A DNA stretch of 5,539 nucleotides, taken from contig CP070642.1 of assembly GCA_020354105.1 (NCBI GenBank), forward strand, positions 1,383,632 through 1,389,170, read 5' to 3'. Of the stretch, positions 1 through 4,891 are shown in pieces. The position numbers and the translations under genes were made by a program. Each line of letters begins with the position of its first letter. Position 1 is the stretch's first letter. The DNA comes from Chloroflexota bacterium. Lineage in GTDB: Bacteria > Chloroflexota > Dehalococcoidia > GIF9 > UBA5629. Below the pieces are notes generated by a model that worked only from the letters and a program-made list of their open reading frames with translations, was not told the origin of the DNA and did no database searches.

Positions 1-809
1 GACTTGGTATCGCTTTCTATAATCCTTGTTATGGCTCGCTGCCGTTGTTCGTGATAATAAGATAGCTCGCTAAGTCTTAGATTGAAGCCACTGAAAACAG
101 AACCATGCCCGGGGAAAATGAAGTTGACTTCTAGGTTGGACAGGGCTTCGAGTGATTTAAAAAAGTCACCCAGCGGGTTTTCCCCGGATTGCGGATGAAA
201 ACCGACATGGGGGAATATATCAGGCAGTAAATGATCGCCGGAAAACAAAAGCTTCCGGTTCGGCTCATAGAGGCAAATATGTCCCGGCGAATGTCCCGGA
301 GTCACTATTACCTTGAACTCTGAAGTGGCAACGGTTATTTTCTCTCCATCTTTCAGCATGATGTCAGGTTTAACCACCCCTGTGAATTGTTTTATAGCCA
401 TCGAGGCCTCGGTGAGTTCGGTCAGGTCTCCCTCGGGCACACCGTTGGATTGGAAAAGTTGCTTTACCTTATTCAACAGGTCATCAGTGTTCACGTATCG
501 CGAATCGATAAATTTTGCCTCGATATCGCTGAGTGCCACATTAGCTCCCGATAGCTGTTTCAGTTTATCCACCATGCCATAATGGTCAGGGTGGATGTGA
601 GTAGCCGTTATTAAAGTTATGTCTTTAAATCCGAAACCGCCGAACTTGAGTGCATCCCGCAATGCCCCGAAGGCTTCGGGTGTGTCGAGACCCGTATCAA
701 TCAGCAAATTGCCCTTGGTACCTTCTACCAGGTAAATGTTCACGTGGTCTAAAGCTGCTTCTGCCGGCCTCGGTACTTTTATCTGGTGAATTCCCTGGAC
801 TATTTCCAT
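1..809 (-). CDS. MBL-fold metallohydrolase, C-terminus cut by window edge
   Basis: This is a metallo-beta-lactamase superfamily hydrolase, probably cytoplasmic, since no signal peptide is visible. The first 269 residues lie in the window with no stop. The zinc-site motifs appear in the expected order. IDTG is at residues 37-40, THIHPDH at 70-76 (H71, H73, D75, H76), TPGHSPGH at 170-177 (H173), SGDHLLP at 190-196 (bridging D192) and FPGHG at 232-236 (H235). The TPGHSPG and SGDH pattern is typical of the glyoxalase II/LACTB2-like branch of hydrolases acting on thioesters, phosphoesters or nucleic acids. The true substrate cannot be read from this. The ATG at 809 is supported by an AGGAGG five bases upstream (815-820), which overlaps the enolase stop codon, so translation is probably coupled to enolase. 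A helical segment follows the last motif (about 245-269), and the family usually continues for some tens of residues more. Confidence 0.9.
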   Translation of the reverse strand, partial: MEIVQGIHQIKVPRPAEAALDHVNIYLVEGTKGNLLIDTGLDTPEAFGALRDALKFGGFGFKDITLITATHIHPDHYGMVDKLKQLSGANVALSDIEAKFIDSRYVNTDDLLNKVKQLFQSNGVPEGDLTELTEASMAIKQFTGVVKPDIMLKDGEKITVATSEFKVIVTPGHSPGHICLYEPNRKLLFSGDHLLPDIFPHVGFHPQSGENPLGDFFKSLEALSNLEVNFIFPGHGSVFSGFNLRLSELSYYHEQRQRAITRIIESDTK

Positions 810-818
810 TTTGTCCTC

Positions 819-2108
819 CTAAATTATGAGTGCTTCCTTGCCAGGGAAGCGTGCATCAGCTCCCAGTTCCTCTTCTATTGCTAGCAGTCGATTATATTTT
901 GCTACCCTCTCGCTGCGGCAGGGAGCGCCGGTCTTTATCAAGCCGGAGCCGACGGCGACTGCCAGGTCGGCTATGGTGGTATCTTCGGTCTCGCCGGAGC
1001 GATGGCTGATTATGACTGTCCAGCCAACCTGCTGGGCTCTTTTCACCGTTGCCAGAGTCTCGCTAAGTGTGCCTACTTGATTCAGCTTTATGAGTATGGC
1101 GTTTGATGCCTTTTGGGAAATGCCTCTTTCCAATCGTTCTAGATTGGTGGTGTACAGGTCATCGCCGATGAGCTTGATTTTCCTGCCTAATTTAGAGGTC
1201 AGCGATACCCAACCTGACCAGTCATCCTCGTCCAGCCCATCTTCAATGCTGATGATGGGATAGCTCGATACCCATCTGGCATAATAGCCAATCATTTCAT
1301 CGCTGGTTAGCGTTAAGCCATCTTTAGATAACATATATTTGCCATCATTGTAGAAGCTGCTCGCCGCTGGGTCCAGGGCGATGAAGCAATCGTTGCCAGC
1401 CTTGTAGCCGGCAAGGTCGATTGCTGCCAGTATCAACTCTATTGCCTGCTTGTTGGAAGCCAGTGACGGCGCAAAACCACCTTCGTCACCGACGTTGGTA
1501 TTCAGCCCTTTGACTTTGATTGCCTTTTTGAGCGAATGGTAGATTTCAGTCCCCATCTGAAGCGCCTGACTGAAGCTGGTAGCGGCTGTTGGCACTACCA
1601 TGAATTCTTGGATGTCGGTGGAATCAGCAGCATGCTTTCCGCCATTAAGTATGTTCATCATGGGCACTGGCAGCAGTCGTGCGGAAGTGCCCCCCAGATA
1701 GCGGTACAGGGGTAGATTTGCCGAGTTGGCTGCAGCTTTAGCGGTGGCTAATGATACTGCCAGAATAGCATTTGCTCCGAGCTTTGATTTATTGGCTGTG
1801 CCGTCAAGTTCAATCAGTCTCTGGTCAACCTTTGCCTGCTCCGAAGCTATCATGCCTGCTATCGCCGGAGCAATCTTGTCGTTCGCATTGCTCACAGCCT
1901 TACAGACTCCTAAGCCGTTGTATCGGCACTTGTCCTCATCTCTGAGTTCAACCGCTTCGTACTTGCCGGTGCTGGCTCCTGAGGGAACTGCGGCTATGCC
2001 AGTTGCGCCATCGGAAAGTTCTAAATGAACCTCAATGGTTGGATTGCCCCGGGAGTCGAGTATCTCGCGGGCTTTGATTCTTTTTATGGTCGCTTTTGTT
2101 GATTTCAT
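819..2108 (-). CDS. eno: Enolase (phosphopyruvate hydratase)
   Basis: Enolase (EC 4.2.1.11) interconverts 2-phosphoglycerate and phosphoenolpyruvate in glycolysis and gluconeogenesis, normally as a cytoplasmic Mg-dependent dimer or octamer. The 429 residues match the usual bacterial length. Visible landmarks are LDSRGNPT (17-24), the mobile loop PSGASTG (42-48), NGGKHA with H159, and DIQEF with Q167 and E168. E209 lies in VGDEGG. The Mg ligands are D246, E289 (SIEDG) and D316 (GDDL). The catalytic base is K341 in ILIKLNQVGT, followed by SHRSGETED (368-376) and K392 in IKTG. All catalytic residues are present, so an active enzyme is expected. One departure is that the segment after D246 reads DPAASSFY, with Ser251 where many bacterial enolases have Glu; that position is not catalytic. 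The gene starts 5 bases after the stop of the upstream gene and has only a weak SD, which suggests translational coupling. Confidence 0.98.
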   Translation of the reverse strand: MKSTKATIKRIKAREILDSRGNPTIEVHLELSDGATGIAAVPSGASTGKYEAVELRDEDKCRYNGLGVCKAVSNANDKIAPAIAGMIASEQAKVDQRLIELDGTANKSKLGANAILAVSLATAKAAANSANLPLYRYLGGTSARLLPVPMMNILNGGKHAADSTDIQEFMVVPTAATSFSQALQMGTEIYHSLKKAIKVKGLNTNVGDEGGFAPSLASNKQAIELILAAIDLAGYKAGNDCFIALDPAASSFYNDGKYMLSKDGLTLTSDEMIGYYARWVSSYPIISIEDGLDEDDWSGWVSLTSKLGRKIKLIGDDLYTTNLERLERGISQKASNAILIKLNQVGTLSETLATVKRAQQVGWTVIISHRSGETEDTTIADLAVAVGSGLIKTGAPCRSERVAKYNRLLAIEEELGADARFPGKEALII

Positions 2109-2113
2109 AGGCT

Positions 2114-2659
2114 TCAGTCCAGCTTTTGTCCTTTTGCCAGTGATACGGCTTTCTCCACGGCGTCAACGGCGTCCTCTGCCTTGATTATAGACTTATCTTC
2201 TTCGCCGTTTCGGTATAGTGACCAGGTATGCAGACCGACAACGGGAATGCCGCTCTTCAGGGCGAAGCCGATCTCAGTGAGCGTGCCATAGTCGCCGTCG
2301 ATAGCGATTACTGCTTGGGCTGAATTAACCACGGCTACATTTCTGGCGTAGCCTGCACCGGTGGCCACAGGTATCTGGACATAGGGATTGGAATCAGCCG
2401 GGTTGTCGCTGGGCAAAATGCCTATGGTCAGGCCGGACTCTATAGCAGCTCCGCGGCAGGCTGCCTCCATAACGCCGGTCAATCCCCCGCAGACTAGAAC
2501 AGCTCCCCGTTTGGCCAGCTCTCTGCCTACTGTCTCGGCCAGAACCGCCTCATGGGCAGAACATTTACCACCGCCGATAACTGCGATGATTAGCTTCTTC
2601 TCAAAGCTTGGTTTTCCCACGGTAAGAAATTTGGGTCGACAGGCTTGATTTTTAGCCAT
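2114..2659 (-). CDS. TIGR00725-type Rossmann-fold protein (LOG/DprA-like)
   Basis: This small cytoplasmic nucleotide-binding-fold protein is related to the LOG (lysine decarboxylase-like) and DprA/Smf families. Its biochemical role is not established. In the 181-residue reading, IIAVIGGGK (24-32) forms the first strand and glycine loop. It is followed by GGLTGVMEAACRGA (58-71), a GILPSDNPADSNPY segment (80-93), TGAGYARN (100-107) and GDYGTLTE (122-129). The last replaces the PGGxGTxxE of phosphoribohydrolase LOG proteins, which argues against calling it a cytokinin-activating LOG enzyme. The start is uncertain. The ATG at 2659 has no SD and overlaps a strong -10 box, so the transcript probably begins downstream of it. 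The GTG at 2620 (codon 14) gives a 168-residue protein beginning closer to the glycine loop, as family members usually do, but it also lacks an SD. This is the first gene of the operon with enolase. Confidence 0.85.
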   Translation of the reverse strand: MAKNQACRPKFLTVGKPSFEKKLIIAVIGGGKCSAHEAVLAETVGRELAKRGAVLVCGGLTGVMEAACRGAAIESGLTIGILPSDNPADSNPYVQIPVATGAGYARNVAVVNSAQAVIAIDGDYGTLTEIGFALKSGIPVVGLHTWSLYRNGEEDKSIIKAEDAVDAVEKAVSLAKGQKLD

Positions 2660-2685
2660 TATACCATGAAGGTAGATGGCGGCAA
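2658..2685 (-). promoter_or_regulatory. Predicted extended -10 promoter of the TIGR00725-eno-MBL operon
   Basis: Reading the minus strand, TTGCCG (2685-2680) is followed by a 16-base spacer and a perfect TATAAT (2663-2658). The bases just before it are TGG, an extended -10 element. The last two bases of TATAAT are the first two of the ATG at 2659. Transcription would be expected to begin near 2651, inside the longest reading of the first gene. This is prediction from consensus only. Confidence 0.55.
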
Positions 2686-2738
2686 AGAGAAAACCAGGCG
2701 GATAGAAGGAAGCATAATGAGGATTCTCTGTTTATGAA

Positions 2739-2767
2739 TTGCCAATCGGTGAATCGAGGTGTAAAAT
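2739..2767 (+). promoter_or_regulatory. Predicted sigma70-type promoter of the FKBP gene
   Basis: TTGCCA (2739-2744, five of six to consensus) and TAAAAT (2762-2767, five of six) are separated by exactly 17 bases. The expected transcript start is near 2774, giving an 85-90-base leader before the GTG at 2861. Together with the minus-strand promoter at 2658-2685, this makes 2660-2860 a divergent control region. The rest of the region holds no gene that I can support. It does contain short complementary segments in the leader (GTTTG 2776-2780, GGGCAAAC 2785-2792, GTTTGC 2813-2818, TTTGCCC 2822-2828). Confidence 0.5.
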
Positions 2768-2847
2768 GTTTTAATGTTTGGTGCGGGCAAACCAATGTAT
2801 GGAAGATAGTCTGTTTGCACTTTTGCCCCCAGCCTAATATAAAGATT

Positions 2848-2852
2848 GGAGG
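2848..2852 (+). promoter_or_regulatory. SD sequence deciding the FKBP start
   Basis: GGAGG lies 8 bases before the GTG at 2861. An in-frame TTG at 2846 would put this SD inside the coding region and has no SD of its own, so GTG 2861 is preferred. Confidence 0.8.
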
Positions 2853-2860
2853 TAAGCCTG

Positions 2861-3355
2861 GTGAGAAAAAGCTATACTGTTCTAGTGGTACTTTTTATGA
2901 TGGGAGTAATGATGACGGGATGTAATGAAGCAGAGGCGAAGCTTGGCGATACTGTTCAGGTAAACTATATCGGAAAGCTGACGGACGGTACTGTCTTCGA
3001 TTCATCGGCTGAGCGTGAACCTCTGGAGTTTACTATAGGTACAGGTCAGGTGATCCCCGGGTTTGACAAGGCCGTCCAGGGAATGAAAGTGGGGGAAAAG
3101 AAAACCGTTACCATTCCGGTGAATGAGGCTTACGGGCCACGCTTTGACGATATGCTGGAGGAAATACCCCTAGAAAAACTTCCCGAAGACCAGACTCCAG
3201 AAGTTGGGCAGCGGTTGGTGGCGGTTAACCCGGATGGCAGACAGACTATAGTAACTATCGTCAGTGTATCCGATAATGTAGTCGTTATAGATACTAATCA
3301 CCCTCTTGCCGGCAAGGACCTGATCTTTGAAATCGAACTGGTAAAAATACTTTAA
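2861..3355 (+). CDS. Lipoprotein SlyD-type FKBP peptidyl-prolyl isomerase
   Basis: This is a peptidyl-prolyl cis-trans isomerase of the FKBP family, expected to act outside the cytoplasmic membrane on exported proteins. In the 164-residue product from the GTG start, a short basic and hydrophobic signal peptide (1-20) ends in MTGC. Cys21 is the likely lipid-anchored residue, although Met at -3 makes the lipobox imperfect. The first FKBP part follows (about 28-94), with VNYIGKLTDGTVFDSS (Y36, F46, D47), VIPGFDKA (64-71) and AYG (Y91). An insert-in-flap chaperone domain (about 95-143) comes next, and NHPLAGKDLIFEIELVKI closes the FKBP fold. That order and the NHPLAGK signature identify the SlyD/FkpB type rather than a plain FKBP. 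The His/Cys-rich metal-binding tail of E. coli SlyD is absent. The reductase gene follows after 40 bases, probably on the same transcript. Confidence 0.93.
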   Translation: MRKSYTVLVVLFMMGVMMTGCNEAEAKLGDTVQVNYIGKLTDGTVFDSSAEREPLEFTIGTGQVIPGFDKAVQGMKVGEKKTVTIPVNEAYGPRFDDMLEEIPLEKLPEDQTPEVGQRLVAVNPDGRQTIVTIVSVSDNVVVIDTNHPLAGKDLIFEIELVKIL

Positions 3356-3381
3356 ATTGCCATCCCTTGTATCGGAGGGTC

Positions 3382-3387
3382 AAGGAG
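3382..3387 (+). promoter_or_regulatory. SD sequence deciding the flavin reductase start
   Basis: AAGGAG lies 8 bases before the ATG at 3396, which begins directly with the family's MKILAIVGSPR. An in-frame TTG at 3357 would add 13 residues unlike the family and place this SD within the gene. Confidence 0.8.
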
Positions 3388-3395
3388 AAAGGTAT

Positions 3396-3971
3396 ATGAA
3401 GATTCTGGCTATAGTCGGCAGTCCCAGACCCAAAGGCAACACAAATTACCTTGTTGACCAGGCACTTAAGGAAGCAGCCGCCCGCGGTCTCGAAACGGAG
3501 AAAATTATTCTGACTCAGTATCGAGTAAATCCATGCGATGGGCATGAGAAATGTGCCTCGTTTTCAGCTTGCAAGCATGATGATGACGTCCCCATGATTC
3601 TGGATAAATTTATTAACGCAGACGGAATAATTCTGGGCAGCCCGGTCTATTACTACAATATGACAGCACAGATGAAAGCCTTTGTGGATAGGAACTATTT
3701 TCTCTATACCCATGGGATTCCCAAGAAAATGTTCTGTGCCGGCTTGATTATTATCGGTGGTGGTGCCGGTCTGGAGCATGCTTTCAGGGCGCTAAGGCGT
3801 TTTGTTAAGCTATCTAAAAATATTCCCGATGATAGGATAGTAACGCTCATGGGGTATGCCAGCAAACCTGGCGAGGTAAAGAACGACCAGGCCTTGGTTG
3901 AGGAAGCGCGAAAGCTGGGTGGGCGGATGGCAGATATATTGTCCTCGGCACAGAGCCCGAAATCGGTATAG
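3396..3971 (+). CDS. NADPH-dependent FMN reductase-like flavoprotein (Isf superfamily)
   Basis: This is a flavodoxin-fold oxidoreductase of the FMN_red/iron-sulfur-flavoprotein group, 191 residues, cytoplasmic. MKILAIVGSPRPKGNTNYL (1-19) forms the first strand and the FMN phosphate loop. GSPVYYYNMTAQMKAFVDR (81-99) is the typical second flavin-contacting segment and dimer helix. A glycine-rich loop, IIGGGAGLEHA, is at 119-129. Between the first two sits the variable cysteine region: C47, H50, C53 and C59, that is C-X2-H-X2-C-X5-C. In classical Isf proteins this is C-X2-C-X2-C-X5-C and holds a 4Fe-4S cluster. Whether a cluster forms here is unknown. Electron donor and acceptor are also unknown; such proteins are common in anaerobes and are often linked to ferredoxin or oxygen-detoxifying redox chemistry. 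The gene lies downstream of and codirectional with the FKBP gene, and has its own good SD. Confidence 0.9.
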   Translation: MKILAIVGSPRPKGNTNYLVDQALKEAAARGLETEKIILTQYRVNPCDGHEKCASFSACKHDDDVPMILDKFINADGIILGSPVYYYNMTAQMKAFVDRNYFLYTHGIPKKMFCAGLIIIGGGAGLEHAFRALRRFVKLSKNIPDDRIVTLMGYASKPGEVKNDQALVEEARKLGGRMADILSSAQSPKSV

Positions 3972-4040
3972 GCATCTTTTTATTTCGCGGGTGGCCAAAT
4001 ATAAGACAGACAGGGTATTTAAAAACCTAATTTACCTATC

Positions 4041-4061
4041 GGGAGGGAGTTAGGGAGGGGG
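4041..4061 (+). other. Predicted G-quadruplex motif in lipoprotein leader
   Basis: Four G-runs (4041-4043, 4045-4047, 4053-4055 and 4057-4061) are separated by loops of 1, 5 and 1 bases. This fits the G3+N1-7 quadruplex rule on the plus, mRNA-sense strand. The motif sits in the 147-base gap between the reductase stop and the lipoprotein ATG, 57 bases before that ATG. The same bases contain SD-like GGGAGG twice, but no start codon follows at a usable distance. The rest of 3972-4118 shows no convincing promoter or terminator. Confidence 0.5.
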
Positions 4062-4083
4062 AAACGAAAGTAAAAGATCAGAT

Positions 4084-4131
4084 ATGCATTTCGCTGAGTT
4101 AAAAAGCGTGTGTGACTCATGTACAAAATAA
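4084..4131 (+). CDS. Possible 15-codon leader peptide (speculative)
   Basis: An ATG at 4084 opens a short frame encoding MHFAELKSVCDSCTK that ends at a TAA (4129-4131). The stop lies 13 bases inside the lipoprotein gene, which begins at 4119 in another frame. The arrangement would allow translational coupling, and the lipoprotein itself has no SD close to its ATG. However, this small ORF also lacks a properly placed SD; the nearest purine-rich SD-like bases are more than 20 bases away. It is listed only because of its position, and could well be chance. Confidence 0.15.
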   Translation: MHFAELKSVCDSCTK

Positions 4132-4787
4132 GGTGTTTTAGCGTAGTTGCTATATTATTAGTGCTGGTTTTAATACTTACTAGTATTAGTCTTGCTTGTG
4201 AAGCTAAGCCGGCTCAAACGCCAACTGAGCCGCCACCGATGTCAACTGAGTCGGAGATTCCAAACTATACCACGTACAAAGATGAATCAGGGCTCTTCAG
4301 TGTCTCTTATCCGGCGGATTGGGAGATAACTCCACCTGAAGTGACACCATTTGGTCAAAACGCGAAAGAGACTATTAGTAGACTTCAAGCAGGCAGTCCT
4401 GTCGAGGAGTTTAGCGTAATCTTCTTCGGAGGAAAACCCGATCAAGGCGCTTATGAGCCTTATGTAATCATTGGGGTTGGGCCCGTTCCTGCAGAGATTT
4501 CGACACTCGACCAATTGGTTGACTCAGATATACGAGTTGACAAAGAAACTTACTCAGATTTCCAGGAACTGACCAGAATAAAGACAACCATCGATGGTAA
4601 AGAAGCCACAATTTTGGATTGGGAAGGGACTATCCCTGAAGAACAGTACAAATTGTATTGCCTTCAACTATATATACTGACAGATAAGGCACTTTGGGTG
4701 GTAACCTGCGGCTCGCGTCCGGAAAATTCCGCCCAATGGAAAAACGATTTTAATACCATAGTTAGAAGTCTAAGAATATCGAATTAA
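4119..4787 (+). CDS. Putative lipoprotein with PsbP/MOG1-like domain (copy 1)
   Basis: The family is not recognised with certainty. The 222-residue product starts with a signal peptide (basic MYKIR, hydrophobic 8-25) ending in SLAC, so Cys27 is the probable lipid-modified residue, though the lipobox is suboptimal. A Pro/Thr-rich linker (about 30-45) leads to a single domain (46-222). That domain begins with YKDESGLFSVSYPADWE (53-69) and ends with ALWVVTCGS (191-199) and FNTIVRSLRI (211-220). The aromatic strand with YPxxW near the start and the final strand-helix ending in S(L/F)RI resemble the PsbP/MOG1-like fold seen in many small lipoproteins. This is an inference from pattern. The protein is probably surface-anchored, of unknown function. 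The ATG is the only good start because a TGA lies two codons upstream in frame, and no SD is near it. A diverged paralogue follows after 104 bases. Confidence 0.8.
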   Translation: MYKIRCFSVVAILLVLVLILTSISLACEAKPAQTPTEPPPMSTESEIPNYTTYKDESGLFSVSYPADWEITPPEVTPFGQNAKETISRLQAGSPVEEFSVIFFGGKPDQGAYEPYVIIGVGPVPAEISTLDQLVDSDIRVDKETYSDFQELTRIKTTIDGKEATILDWEGTIPEEQYKLYCLQLYILTDKALWVVTCGSRPENSAQWKNDFNTIVRSLRISN

Positions 4788-4833
4788 GCCCCACTCTCCC
4801 ACAATTTTAACCTTTTACTTGAACTTTTGGCTT

Positions 4834-4862
4834 TTGGTTTCTCTATCCGAACATCTTATATT
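4834..4862 (+). promoter_or_regulatory. Candidate promoter of second lipoprotein gene
   Basis: TTGGTT (4834-4839, weak) and TATATT (4857-4862) are 17 bases apart. A perfect TATAAT at 4862-4867 is an alternative -10 with no good -35. Either would start transcription near 4868-4876 and give a short leader before the ATG at 4892. The region is AT-rich, so confidence is limited. Confidence 0.35.
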
Positions 4863-4870
4863 ATAATATA
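4857..4870. repeat. 14-bp perfect AT palindrome
   Basis: TATATTATAATATA is its own reverse complement. It overlaps both candidate -10 boxes in front of the second lipoprotein gene. It could be an operator for a dimeric regulator or simply low-complexity AT promoter DNA. Confidence 0.5.
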
Positions 4871-4891
4871 GATCGCTAAAAGGGGGTGGCT

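Noticed and set aside
313..582. Plus-strand open frame inside the MBL gene
   Set aside because: It lies opposite a gene with complete, correctly ordered zinc motifs; its composition is that of an antisense shadow.
826..2028. Plus-strand open frames opposite enolase
   Set aside because: Antisense shadows of a full-length enolase with all catalytic residues; no SD and no domain pattern.
2114..2659. Annotation as cytokinin-activating LOG phosphoribohydrolase or lysine decarboxylase
   Set aside because: The PGGxGTxxE motif of LOG enzymes is replaced by DGDYGTLTE, which fits the TIGR00725 branch of unknown function better.
2734..2925. A 63-codon plus-strand frame with five Cys upstream of and overlapping the FKBP gene
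   Set aside because: It overlaps the FKBP start in another frame, covers the likely promoter and leader, has no good SD and has no recognisable pattern.
3294..3998. Three minus-strand open frames across the FKBP end and the reductase gene
   Set aside because: They overlap well-supported plus-strand genes and show no family motifs or SDs.
3972..4040. Possible terminator or promoter after the reductase gene (T-run 3977-3981, TATAAG at 4000-4005)
   Set aside because: No GC-rich hairpin precedes the T-run, and the TATAAG has no acceptable -35 at 16-18 bases.
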